Shown: in pieces, positions 51,601-63,073 of the stretch
Layout: each line of letters opens with the position of its first letter
Numbering within the stretch: the stretch's first letter is position 1
Notes under the pieces: generated by a model
What the model saw: only the letters and a program-made list of their open reading frames with translations
The model's database searches: none
Told to the model about the DNA's origin: nothing
Translations under genes and position numbers: made by a program
Origin: Protostelium mycophagum
Taxonomy: Eukaryota; Evosea; Variosea; Protosteliida; Protosteliaceae
NCBI GenBank assembly: GCA_002081555.1
Contig: MZNV01001320.1
Span: 1-64,000, forward strand
Length of the DNA: 64,000 nt
Direction of reading: 5' to 3'

Positions 51601-53903
51601 TCACAAGAACATACATTGAATTTATTCCGAAAAATACCAAAAGATAACAGAAAATAGCTCACAGATGGGTGGTACAGTCTGAGGGCATCCCTCGACGAAT
51701 TCCTCACCGCAAAATTGAAATCTGGAAATATCTATCCGGGTCTAAAACTCCGGATCTTCGGTGCGCAGGTAGATGACGTCATCGTTTTACTCAGATGAAA
51801 CTGAACGTTGTAGATTGAAGGGCTGGAGAATGCTGCTCCTCCGCTGGAAGCTACTTCTGCCACACTGAAGTTATCAGCTAATTGTGTAAGAAGGGCGGCT
51901 TGGTACACGAGATTAGGTCTTTTTACACCATTGTAGATCGTCAATGATTGACTTTAACAGGAGCACAGCCTCAGATCACATTCCCTGTGACTCTATCATC
52001 ATTAACCCCGACTGGTGGTCTTATCCCCTGTGTACAGGTACGTCGACACCTGTCGACATCCACAGACACGTGAAAAATTTTGCCAGGTTGTAGTGCATAG
52101 GAAATATCCGAAACTATTCAGAGAAGTGATTGGGGAGGGTGGTGTAGTTCGTGACGGGAAAGAAGAAGAGTTGGTCGAGCTTGCTCACCAGCGAAAGAGG
52201 TAGTAATAATGTTGTCAACAGATGAGACAACGGAAGACTCTCCCTGTGATAAAATACCGAGATCGAGTTGTAGAGGCGAACGTTAAGATATCTTAGGGAG
52301 CTGCTCGTCTCCAAACGGTCCGCGGAAATTTGGAAGGAAATTGAAGACGAAGAGAGAGAAGAGTTGAATGACGAAGTTAAACCAGGAGCTTTCCGTGTCC
52401 GCCAGAAGAAAAGTCAGTGAAATTTCGATGAGTTTCAAGTGGTCAACATCGTTTCAAAATATGGAGAAGCTCTGCAGCTCCACAAACGGAAAAAATCATT
52501 CTGATAATTCTCCCCACGAGCCGTTGTAGAACCTGACATCTTACGCAGAGGAATTACCACAGATGACAAGCGGGGAGGATTTATACAAGGAGATGTTGAG
52601 GCGAAAATCCGAAGTAAACGAATTCACGACGAAACTGACCAGGGAACAAAGGGAGGAATTTCACACTTTTTACGCCTCTAAAACAGAAGAGAACAAGAGG
52701 CGGTTCGACTCTGAAATGGCGTGAGTTATTTTTAACATCAAGCCGACTGCTGGACCATCTTGGTTTTATGCGAGAATGAAAAGGCGCGAATGTTTATTTT
52801 GAAATTCGAACTGAATAAATAGGGCCGTGATGGAAGAAACGCGCAGGAATGTGTCCAGCTTCTTCCGAGTCAAACTGACAGATTGTCCATCTACACCTCG
52901 CCAGAACTTTTCATCAGCACTTCTCACTATTTGGCGTCCTGACGAATACCTCATGTCATCCATAACTGAGGGTTCTGTCTTTAAGATTTACGGCTTGTCC
53001 CCCTCAAAATCTCAAAACGGTCAGTCCCTTGGTTTCCCGCCAAAATTGAAAATGTCGAGTTGTAGATGAGTTTTAATCTGCCATAGGGGATATCATCCTG
53101 CTGAACAGTACCAATGCTATGAAGTGGGAAAAAGTTAACGTCAGCGAAACCGCGTTGAGGCACGTCTACCAACCGAGAACAGCCACGAGACTTTGTGACC
53201 TGGGGAACAGAGCAAAAGGAGAGGAGGTAAGAACTATAAATAGACCCACTAAATATCAAAATTCCATATCTCAACATGTTCAGATCGACCTCACCTGCTT
53301 TGTTCTACACTTGGACAAACAAGTCACATCTGAAGGCACAAACTACAACGTGTTTGTCTCAGATACCTCTTTACGCGTAGCTGTTGTACATTTAAGGTCC
53401 GGGGGTGTTCTCGCCGCACAGTTGGAGCGTTGTAGAGAGAAATTTCCGGTAATCTTCGGGGTGAACGTCACGTACCGAGGATTCGACGATCTACACTCGG
53501 TCGAACAATTGGCGGGAGGTGATGGTTGTCAGGTAAAGATAATCTAAATTTAGCACGAATTCCTCACATCTTGAAGCTGTCAAACACTCGACCACCACTC
53601 CATCTTCGCATCCCGATGGAGGATCTGCAGAAATGGGTCACCTCGAGCAACAAAGAGGATATATCAGAGATACAGAAGTATGTCATGTCTTTAACAAAAG
53701 GAGAAAACCCCACAACACCCGCACATCTCACACCCGCACGAAGGAATGACCCATCACAAACCTCCATGGAGAAGTTCTTCTCTCCCATCTGTGGACAGAT
53801 GGATGAGTCCATGGACATCACGGAAGAGGAAGCAGATGCGGCTTTGGAGGCGTCTCTGTTGCAGATGAAGAAGAAGGAGATGGCAAAGAATTCTCTTTCA
53901 TAA
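48639..53903 (+). CDS. BRCA2: BRCA2 recombination mediator
   Basis: BRCA2 loads RAD51 onto single-stranded DNA for homologous recombination. The start at 48639 gives MRGGKFQTPVK; a GC-AG intron (gcaaga...ctgtag) then joins RPGPGQNLKPQ. Nine clear BRC repeats and one weak one (48900-50250) occupy mostly one long exon. The DNA-binding domain follows: the helical part has WVENHYRWIVWKLCSLERSF and YEKEVEQAKRSVIRKI; OB1 has ELTDGWYSLRASLDEFL-like sequence, LKLRIFGAQ, LEATSATLKLSANC and AAWYTRLG; a charged Tower-like stretch (LTREQREEFHTFYASKTEE) leads to OB2 (LTIWRPDEYLMSSITEGS) and OB3 (VFVSDTSLRVAVVHL). The C-terminus carries a PIP box QTSMEKFF and a UIM-like helix. It is about half the length of human BRCA2. 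No PALB2-binding motif is evident. Exon limits between 52000 and 52800 are approximate. Confidence 0.92.
48905..50010 (+). repeat. Array of nine BRC repeats
   Basis: Units begin near 48905, 49016, 49127, 49268, 49379, 49511, 49643, 49787 and 49916, with a degenerate tenth near 50183. The core is GFTTGKGKKLSEPSAASKAK with a hydrophobic-Phe end (AIF). Units 3-7 are almost identical even in DNA (ggatttacaacggggaaagg), so they expanded or were homogenised recently. The FxxA alanine is Gly in every clear unit. Confidence 0.9.
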
Positions 53904-54336
53904 AATTCAAATTTGTGGTGAGATTGTAAGACATCTTGTGTGTATATCGTACGTAAAGAAGGAAAGGCAGAGATGAGATCACAAACAGATCAGGCAAGGT
54001 GAGGACACGGATCAGAATATCTTTTCGATTTTATTCACATGATGTGAAATTCTGAACCCAGCTCTCTGAGAACAACTTGATGAGAACTATGTTATCAATA
54101 CTGACAGCTCATAATCAAAACTGTGCCATAGCATGAATTTTAAACTGATCTTTTGTTAGGTCTGCCACCTTCCTCGAGAAAAACCATCTTAGAATAAAAA
54201 TAACTTGTAATCTTGTCTTGTCTATTGTCTTAGCTGTCTTTTCGAGCTTCTTTCAAACACTTCTTGGTCATGTCGAAATGCACTCTCGTTGTAGTCCCAG
54301 TCTGGTCTCACAATCACATGCCATACACCATTCGAT
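53904..54336. other. Intergenic region BRCA2 to COG6
   Basis: It holds the 3' UTR of BRCA2 and the promoter of COG6, both on the plus strand. It is moderately AT-rich. I found no gene or clear motif. Confidence 0.5.
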
Positions 54337-57300
54337 ATGAACCCGACACTGAGTCGAAAGCTCTCTAAAGTCTTAGAGACAAGAGCGGACAACAATAAGG
54401 AGCTTCTCGTGGCAGTAGAGAACCTATCGACTTTTTATGGAGAGAACTCTCTGGAAGCGAGAAGGAATCTAAGAGGTCAGATTGAGAAGAAGGGCATCGA
54501 GACAAATTTGAGCTTTCTTCAGGTCCTTCAATCAGTCCAGAAGGAAAGTATGATGGATCGCGAAGAGGTTTCATCTATCTGTGATAATGATCACATCATT
54601 CACATTTTATCTTGAAATAATCTCTATAAAATGATACATCCTCTAAATTCTCACAGCATCTTGACGAAGTGGAACAGAATGTAGCCCAGATGAAACACTG
54701 TTGCGAAGAGATGTCAGGCAAGCTACAGACAACACGCGACATGTCTGGTAGGCTATTGCAGCAAGCAGAACAGCTCAATCAACAGAGGTAAATGATGATG
54801 ATTAAACATCAAATTGAAGAAACAAACAGAAAAAAGAATGAAACACAACTGGAGATTGCTTCTGGCTTCCTAAAGAGGTGCGGTCTTTTCTGATCAACAC
54901 ATCTCCTCGCATTTCGAAGAAACGTCCAAATGATTTATTTTCAACATTGGATAAGAACATGAAAAATTGACGAAATTTCAGGTTTCAACTTACACAAGAG
55001 GAGCAAGAGATACTGAAGGGCCCAACGGTCGATGGAGAATTCTTCAAGTTATTAGACAGGGTGGCACAGATCCACGCAGACTGCAAAGTCCTGCTGAGGA
55101 CACAACACCAGACAGCAGGTCTTCAAAATTATTTTTCGTACAAATTGATTTTCTTTATCCCGCAAAAACACGGTTATTAACGTCTCTCTCGTTAACAATT
55201 CCACTATTACTTCCAATCCAAATTTAGAAAAACAAATAACCCCAGAAAAAAAAACTGACCGGGGGTAGGGCTCGAAGTGATGGACGTCATGATTGTACTG
55301 CAAGAGACAGCTTATGGGAAATTGTACAGATGGGTCAGGAGTGAATGCAGAAAATTCGAGGATTCAATGAACCCAGAGATACCCACTATGCTGAAGAACT
55401 CAATCGAAGCACTCAAGGACAGGCCAGGTCTCTTGACGTGAGTTGTCGTGATGGATTTATGACTATTTTCTTGCGGCTTCGCTGCAAAGATGTTTTTCTG
55501 GTGATTTTTGTGTGGGTCTTGAATGTGCAATGTAAAAGTGATTCGGGAAGTTGTAATTTTTTATTGCAACAAAAGATGACTTGATGATTGTTCATCGTGA
55601 CAATATTGATGATGTCATAGTTATTGCCTGGACGAAGTCGCGGAGAGCCGAAGTAGAACGATCGTCAAAGGTGATCTATATTTAGATCAAAATAACCCAG
55701 AATTCGTCACACAAAAATTATTATCTTCAAACATATTCACATTTTCCACCACATGTCTCGTTGTAGACCCACATCTCTTCCATCTACAACTCGTCAGGTT
55801 TTCTGACCGCCCTTACCGTCGGTGGACCCAATGGCATGCCCCGTCCAATTGAATTTTACGCACACGATCCACTCCGTTATGTCGGAGATATGTTGGCATG
55901 GATACACCAGACCACCGCTTCTGAAGTAGAGTTCATCATCTCGTTGTTGCCGAAAGAGATCGTGGAGGCCAACACTGGCCCCAAAACGGCCCAGGGAGAA
56001 GTTGGTGAGTCACCACGTTTTTCTGGGAAAATTTTTAGTGATTTTAATTTCGAAAATAACGAATTGTAGAGAAATCTGCGGATATTAAAAAAGTCTTGAA
56101 CTCCACTTTAGAAGGAATATACCGTCCTTTCAGGGTGAGAAATTTCCCAGAAAAATCATGATGATTAACTCGTTGTAGATTAGACTTGCACAGGTCTTGG
56201 GATCTCAGCCAGGAGTCGTCGTGATCTTCAAACTCTCGAATTTATTGGATTTTTATTCTCGAACCGTTGTAAAATTGACAGGGGTTGAGGGTGCTCTCCC
56301 CGCGGCATTTGTAGAGTGAGTATATTTGTCCTATCAGAATGCGACTTTTCATGTAAAATAAATAAATGACTGGTTGTAGATGTAAAGCTGAGACCTTGAG
56401 AGTCTTGAACGTGACAGCGAGAGAATACGGGGAGAAGATGCAGAGGACGGCAGCAACACCCCCATCTACACTTGTCCCATCACAACAATATTATGAAGCT
56501 ATCAGCCAAATGGTGAGTTGTGACTTCATCATGCTCATCATGCCATCATTTTGGAAATTTTATAGACATCGTATTTTGTGTGTGGCTGTGCCGCAACAAC
56601 ATGAAGTGGAGCTGCAGAGGTTCCAAGGAACAATCCATCAAAGAACAGAAAATGGTTGTAGACAAACCATTCTTTCGTCTGTATGACGTGTGATGACGTC
56701 ACACAGAACGAGATATGTCGCATATTTGACACGTCCCTTGTGCCTCCTGCAGAGAGAGAGAAAGAATTTGCTCCAGTTTTAGATTCACTTGTAGATCCCT
56801 TGATACAAGCTTGTACATTGAGGTAATGATCCCGCCATTTATTTTCGCGCGAAAAGTGAAAATTCAAATTTTGAAATCATCAATTCGTTGTATTTATATG
56901 TGAACAGTGCCACGCGTTTAAACACAGGAGCTGACATGGCTGTCTACATGATCAACTGTTACAATACCCTCCAAGTGAGTCCCGTGGTGCCAAATCTATT
57001 TTTCGAATTTTGAACTTTCACAGACTCATCTCTCCAATTACGAGTTTGCGGCGGCGCGAGTGGAAAAGCTAGGGATAAACATCAATGTCCACATGGACAC
57101 TCTAGTCGAAGAACAAGCCTCAAGCATTCTGGCACCTTCAGGGCTCGCCACGAAGATGGGACTGATACAAAACAAAGGAAAGGTGATGGGATCTTCTCAT
57201 TAATCATTCGAATGACAGATGACCAGGAACCATTATCAAAGACATTGGCCATGGATCCGAAATCAGTTTCCGATTCGATCAGAGCTTTCGAGGCCCTCAT

Positions 57301-57591
57301 TCGAGACTCTTCCGCCTTCAACATGCTGCAATGTGAAAAACTACTCAACAGGTGACTCTTCGCAATCACAAAAATACAAAATCATTTTGTCGACATTCTA
57401 TAACATTGTAAACTGACCAAAATAGTTCGCTGAGGACCTATGCTCGCACGAGAGTCGTACAGTTGATCTATGACAGCTACATGTGGTTCTATAATGCCAT
57501 ATGTGACCCAGAGAACCAATACGACAATCCTTATTTCATGTTCTCGTACCAACCACAACAGATACAGACATTGTTGGATGCGGCTGCTTGA
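54337..57591 (+). CDS. COG6: Conserved oligomeric Golgi complex subunit 6
   Basis: COG6 is a lobe B subunit of the COG tether that retrieves Golgi enzymes in COPI vesicles. The start at 54337 gives [20 protein letters not shown], matching the family start, then [19 protein letters not shown]. The coiled-coil part follows ([30 protein letters not shown]), then the helical body: [28 protein letters not shown], and the highly conserved [35 protein letters not shown]. Later come [29 protein letters not shown] and [14 protein letters not shown], ending [14 protein letters not shown]. Length and order agree with animal COG6. There are about 15 short introns; hairpins lie in two of them (55471-55487, 56581-56595) and octamers in several. 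Confidence 0.94.
55471..55487. repeat. Intronic hairpin
   Basis: TTGCGGC-TTC-GCTGCAA, 7-bp arms with one mismatch, lies in a COG6 intron. Confidence 0.65.
56581..56595. repeat. Intronic hairpin
   Basis: TGTGGC-TGT-GCCGCA, 6-bp arms with one mismatch, lies in a COG6 intron. Confidence 0.6.
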
Positions 57592-57787
57592 ATAAAGGAG
57601 TACAGTTCACTGTTATATTATTGTGAAGATGTCTTTGGTTCTGCGCAGTGTACAAGCAAAATAAATTCGAGTATTGAATAAAATACATCACTTTCCATTA
57701 CTGCTTAGAGGACCACTTGAAAGTATGAAATGTTGAAGATCCATTTGTTCATCAGTTCCATACACGATGTTTTGATTTAATAAATGT

Positions 57788-58252
57788 TTACTCTTCAGTT
57801 TTGGCGGACTTCTTTCTTCCTTTGGTGGTCTTGGCGACTTTCTCGACGGTGGCCTCTGCCTTCTGTGCCAGGGGCTCGATCTTTTCTGTGATGGGTCCGC
57901 TGGAGGCCTTTCTGATGAAACTTGCGCCCTTCTCAAAGCAGTATTCGCCAAGATCTAGGTATCTGTGTGCGAGATTCTGCGTTGTGCCTTGGGGAAGTCT
58001 GTGGATGCTGATTCCAATCAGGTTAAATAAAAGAAGGGTATCTCACAGGAAGCGGGGCATGTCCATGCCCACTGTTCGTCGTACGCCAGCAAGACCAGCA
58101 GAAATTAAAGTTGCTTCAGCAGCGTATTTGATGAGGACTTCTGTGATCATCTTATCTTGATTGGGTGCGTGATGTGATGTGATTTCTGGTATGAGTTGAT
58201 GCGTAAGACGAAAGCACTTACAAATGTTGACATTTTCCATTTTCCCGCTCAT
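57788..58252 (-). CDS. Mitofissin-like (DUF1748) small protein
   Basis: A small protein of about 125 residues. The start at 58252 gives MSGKMENVNIYK, then the core MITEVLIKYAAEATLISAGL, AGVRRTVGMDMPRF, and a second piece NLAHRYLDLGEYCFEKGASF. This pattern (hydrophobic helix ending in LAGxRRxxG, then YLxxGExxF) is what I recall of the fungal DUF1748 family, now called mitofissin (Atg44), which remodels mitochondrial membrane during fission and mitophagy. Here an extra Lys/Ala/Glu-rich tail (KVAKTTKGRKKSAKTEE) is present, lacking in the 73-residue yeast protein. Family match is by memory and needs a profile search. It is divergent from the lipase-like gene, whose start codon is only 11 bp away. 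Confidence 0.55.
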
Positions 58253-58263
58253 TATCCGGACGA

Positions 58264-60174
58264 CATGGCCAGTGCCATCTTAGAGGAAGTAATTCCTGGG
58301 GAAGGCCTTGTCGTACAAAATATCAAGGTTGAAGATGGTCTCGAGACAGAGGTGCAATATGATGACATCTCGTTTATATTCCTTTTGTTTACAACGGCAA
58401 TCTTACAACAGCAGGAAGAAGATCTTGTATCAAGAGATGGCTCAGAGTTATGGTGTAAATCATGGAAGGTATTTTTCCAAAATGCACCTCATTTTATCAA
58501 AAGACATTCTTAAGGGGTTGATCACTTATAACCAGTATAGCCACCCAAAAATGTGCAGACCATAGCAACCATCAGCTTCGTTCAAGGAATCGGTGCGAGC
58601 TAACATCTTCTAATTATTCTACAACACTTACAAGCTTAGGAGAACACATTCTGAGGTTCGGGGACACTTTTAGAGAGTATGCGAAGGGTGGATTTGTGGT
58701 CAATGCACTGGATCACAGAGGCCATGGAAGGTAAAAATCCTATAGATATCTTTTCACTTCGTCAATTTTATTCATGAGATAGTGAAGATTAAATTATTTT
58801 GTAGATCATCAAAACCAAAGTCCATGCCAACACTAGATGATCACATCGAAGACATACATTACCTCCTTCAAACAGCCGATCAGAATGTGAGCATAAGTTT
58901 TTCTGCGATTATTAACATTTTCTTGAAGAATAATTAATTAAAATCTTTTACAGTTGCCGAACTATCTATACGGATACTCTCTTGGTGCCGCGTTTATTAT
59001 CGGATACTTATGCGGTAATCGCAAACCCACTCGTTTAGACGGTTTGGTTCTGGTATCCCCATTATTCGTGCCACCAAGCATGAAATCAAATGTGAAGAGG
59101 TCGTGGGAAGGTGTGTTCATTTATATTTTCAATCGATAAGAATACACAAAATAATCTCAACATAAGAATTCATAGAAAATATCTGGTTCGTTGTAGATTG
59201 ACATATCGCAGGTTTCAGAGCCAAATTAACCCCGAAAACGCATTGTCCAATCGGGATGAGTGAAAAGTACATGACCAAAGATCCTGCGGCTCTCGAGGAG
59301 TACAGAAAGGCCAAGTGAGTTTTCCTCGGATTTTCGCATGATCCGAGGAATCTCTTGAATTTTCACGGAAAACTCAATCTGTGACAGGTCTCAATTGTAC
59401 ACTCCCATATCGACGGTCATGCAGATCACGGAGCAGGGGAATAAGATAGACACTCTGCTGCCAAAAATAACTCTCCCGGTGCTGGTAGTACAGGGCGAGA
59501 AAGACAAGATAGCTACACCTGCTCAGAACCAAGAATTATTCAACCAGGTTATTTTTGGGAAATTTCGAGGAAATTTCATAAGAACTTCCAGAAGAATATT
59601 TGAAAATATAGTCAATTAATTTGTTTGTAGATGGTCAGTACGGATAAATCATTTGTCACAATTGCAGAATGCTTTCATGACGTACATCACGAGCCTGAGA
59701 GGGAGGAGGCACAAAAGATTGTGTCAAGGTGAGTTCAAATCATCAAACTACAACGAGGAAATTGCATGCGGCACATGTCAAATGTTATTTAAAGAAAAAT
59801 ATAATTTGGCCTCAAGGTCAAACCTCTTCGACATCGGTCTGACCCACACAGGTGGATGATATTGCACAGCACTCCCGAGGCTGAGAGAGCTGACATTCAG
59901 AGAAAATTCGACGAAGAAGACAAGAAAATTCCGGACGGAAAATCGGAAGAAAAACCCAAAGAAAAAGCGACAGAAATTTCTGAGAAAAAGGAATCAATGT
60001 CCCCCACAATCGTCATCTCAGGATCTACAGATGTGAGTCGACGATCTACAACTGGATTTAATTTCTGACGCGTTGTAGTCCAGTTTCTCCGACCCCACAG
60101 CCCCGATCGTTGACAAGCGTACCGCTCTTCTCGCCGCTCAGGGTATGGGAATCACAGAGATGATGTCGTTGTAG
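58264..60174 (+). CDS. Monoacylglycerol-lipase-like serine hydrolase
   Basis: Probably hydrolyses a monoglyceride or similar ester. The start at 58264 gives MASAILEEVIPGEGLVVQN. The fold is of the serine aminopeptidase S33/MGL type: LVSRDGSELWCKSW, FVQGIGEHILRFGDTF, GGFVVNALDHRGHGR, nucleophile elbow YGYSLGAAF, LDGLVLVSPLF, PVLVVQGEKDKIATP with the acid, and ECFHDVHHEPE with the histidine. The usual HG of the oxyanion strand is QG. The lipase domain ends at VSRWMILHS and a charged Lys/Glu linker follows (EEKPKEKATEISEKKES). In the reading given here it ends with the exon SSFSDPTAPIVDKRTALLAA to EMMSL and a TAG at 60172. The frame after that TAG is that of the next kinase. Confidence 0.8.
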
Positions 60175-61691
60175 ATTGACCCCTCCCTAGGGTTAGTACC
60201 CACCCCCTCTAACTCTTCAGAGTCTGTCATCACGTCCCCCACAACTGGCCAGAAGAGGAAGATTACACCTGCTGATTTCGAGTTTACCAAAGTTTTAGGC
60301 CAGGGAGCCTTTGGGGAGGTGCGTCTACAATACTCATTATTATGAAAACAAATTTTTTATAATCGATAAATATTTTATTATAAAATAACATCTCATCAAG
60401 GTGAAACTTGCAAAGGAATTGAGAAACGGGAATGAGTATGCCATCAAAATGCTGGACAAAAATCATATCATCTCCTCAGGCAAGAAGAAGTATGTACACA
60501 CAGAGAGAAACATATTCAACCTGTTGAGCCACCCCAACGTTGTCAAACTATTTTATACCTTTCAAGACGCTACCACATTGTGTATCCTTGTATATTTCCG
60601 AGAAACCCCAGGGAAATTTCGTGGTTGATTTTGTGGCTCCACCTCATCAGACGAAATTTCGTGATGTTTCAAATTTTATTGTAGAGTTGTAGATGCTCAT
60701 GAAATTTCCTTGACTTTTCAGATTACGTCTTGGAGCTCTGCCCCAACGGAGACATAGGTTCTGCCCTAAAAAGAGTCGGAATCTTCGAAGAAAGTGTCAC
60801 CCAATTTTACGCCGCAGAAGTGATTAGCGCATTAGAACACATGCATGGAAAAGGTGTAGTACACCGCGATTTGAAGGTAAATAATTCACAAATATGCATC
60901 ACTTCTCTCGTGCCCTTCGCTGCGGCATAAAATGATTCCACGAACAACTTTTTTTCTTTAGATTTTGATGATGTACAGCCCGACAACATATTACTGGGTC
61001 AAAATGGTCACGCAAAGTTAACAGATTTTGGCACTTCTAAAGAGTTGGGATCAGATGAAAGAGGTGAGCTTGGAATCTCCAAGAAAACTGGTAGAAAAAT
61101 TGACATATGCAGCACGTTCAGATTCATTTTGTGGCACGGTGAGTTTTACGTCTAAAATTGCTCCTTTTTACCGATTAAATCTCAACGAATTCTACGTGAA
61201 ATTCCAACGAAATTTCAGGCTGAGTACGTACCACCAGAATTGTTGACGGAGAGCTATTGCGTGAGAGCCTCAGATCTGTGGGCGTTAGGATGTATAATTT
61301 ACCAATTGTTATGTGGAAAGACACCTTTCAAAGGGGACACGGTAATGTCATTTTGACATTTTTGACATCTCAGCATGTTGTAGATGGAGTTGTAGTTGCT
61401 GATTTTTCTAGAATTATTTCACCTTCGAGCTGATCAAGGCTGGGGACTTGCATTTTCCCGAAAACTTCCCCAAACATGGTAGAAACCTCGTTGAGAGACT
61501 TCTGGTAAATTTTTGTACCAGAATTCATCTTTACAACGAACCAGGTCAAAGATGCAGACCAAAGGCTTGGCGCACGTGACTACACAGAGCTCAAATCCCA
61601 CCCATTTTTTGTGGGCATCAACTTTGAGACGCTGCATGAGAGTACGCCTCCCACGATTAAAGCTCCAGAGGGGTACTCTTCCTCTATATAA
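59998..61691 (+). CDS. PDK1-like AGC protein kinase
   Basis: A kinase closest to 3-phosphoinositide-dependent kinase 1, which phosphorylates the activation loop of Akt, S6K and other AGC kinases. Motifs: PADFEFTKVLGQGAFGE and VKLAKELRNGNEYAIKML (Gly loop, Lys), HTERNIFNLLSHPNVVKLF, ALEHMHGKGVVHRDLKP, AKLTDFGTSKELG, TFCGTAEYVPPELLTESY, SDLWALGCIIYQLLCGKTPF, and QRLGARDYTELKSHPFF. The end TPPTIKAPEGYSSSI carries no PH domain, unlike animal PDK1. No in-frame Met lies between the kinase domain and the upstream stop, so the N-terminus must come from upstream. The simplest model starts at 59998 (MSPTIVISGSTD) and splices from 60033 to 60175, skipping the lipase's last exon; it then shares an exon with the lipase or forms a fusion with it. 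Confidence 0.8.
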
Positions 61692-61944
61692 ATCACTCTT
61701 GTAAAGCTTTCGCACTCAATTTCTTGATGGTCCGAAGTGTGTCAGCGCAAGTTGTAGTCACATCATGATTATGTTCCTCCTTTCTTTTGGGCCACAACTT
61801 TTTTTGCACGTCTTTCCACAATTCCAAATCAAAATTTCTTTCAAAAAAAGAAAGGTTTCCAAAATTAAAAAATAAAACTATTTCTAAATAGAGTACATCA
61901 ATAGTACACTGAAACGCCTTCTGTATAAAAAATGGCTGGACCTG

Positions 61945-61980
61945 TTGCTAATGGATGTTAGCAATTATAATAACATCCAT
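61945..61980. repeat. Two overlapping inverted repeats
   Basis: TTGCTAA-tggatg-TTAGCAA (61945-61964) and ATGGATGTTA-gcaattataa-TAACATCCAT (61951-61980, perfect 10-bp arms) share bases, so only one hairpin can form at a time. Confidence 0.6.
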
Positions 61981-62502
61981 CATATAAAAAAGAGGATATA
62001 ATAGTGGATTTATCTACACATCCACACTGAATGCTTGCTTCCTGTGATCAGTTTGTAAATTCTCTGGAAAACATTTGTAAGTTATTTTTATCTGAAGAAT
62101 TTAGGTTTAGCTAGTGGATATATTTGGATGTAGCATAATGTGCCCAAATAATAGTTGTACTGCTTACACATGTAATACAGATGCTATAAGGTAATTACTG
62201 TTGTATATTTTGTCATATTAGTTTAGTTAAAGTTGTTATTTATCTATCACCACCAATTTGGCAAATTTCAGAATCCCTGCACTATTGATGCCTGCTCCAC
62301 TTACACTCAAGTACTCAAATATATTGAATATTCTACCAGTAGTGTACCTTTAGGGGATATAGGACTTCTGTTTCAACCTTCACAGAATACCACTTGCATC
62401 ATTATATAAAATTGAATATTCTTCTTACCTCCAAATACTATCTAGTTTTATTGCCTTTATATTGTACTGTGTTAAACCCAATGATATTTTATAATTAAAG
62501 AG

Positions 62503-62640
62503 TTCTGTATCCTATGTTTTGAACAGACTACAATGCTTTGTAAAAACAGAGGCAAAATTTCCCAACAAGAGAGGCAAAAAATACTGATCGTTGTATTCTG
62601 TATCCTATGTTTTGAACAGTCTACAATGCTTTGTAAAAAC
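62503..62640. repeat. 45-bp direct repeat
   Basis: The segment beginning ttctgtatcctatgttttga is present at 62503-62547 and 62596-62640 with a single difference (cagact versus cagtct). The offset is 93 bp. Confidence 0.85.
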
Positions 62641-63073
62641 TGACTGATTATATCATTATCTGCAAGTATAAATTATTAACTTGTTCATTTTTATGTTTAT
62701 TTAATTGTTATGTTAGCAGCCGCCACTTGCACTGACCCACTACATCTATACCGTTGGCTGTTGGAGTGGGATGCAAATGTCTTCTTGTTGGTACTGAAGA
62801 GAATTAGCATTAATCATCACAATCGACCTTCACCCTCTTGAGTACGATGAAGCGGCCACTGGGCCCATTGCAACATCCAAAAACTACTCCCTATACATTA
62901 CTATGGTGCAGCAGATATGCATTTTTCTGGGTGTTTTTGAAAGGCAAATGCTCACAAAAAAACACCAATTATCAAAAACACTTGGATAACATCGAAATGG
63001 TGTGTTTGGCCGTATGTATGGTGAAAAAGATGTCACGTATTCTGAGGCACCACAAAGGCAACAAGGCGAGGCA

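Larger units (their letters stand above)
61692..63073. other. AT-rich intergenic region with small repeats
   Basis: It lies between the 3' ends of the convergent PDK1-like and McrC-like genes. No gene is supported; the plus frame at 62838-63101 looks like chance. A direct repeat of 45 bp (62503-62547 and 62596-62640) and a hairpin pair (61945-61980) occur. Composition is clearly more AT-rich than the gene-dense part of the window, like 492-1082. Confidence 0.55.
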
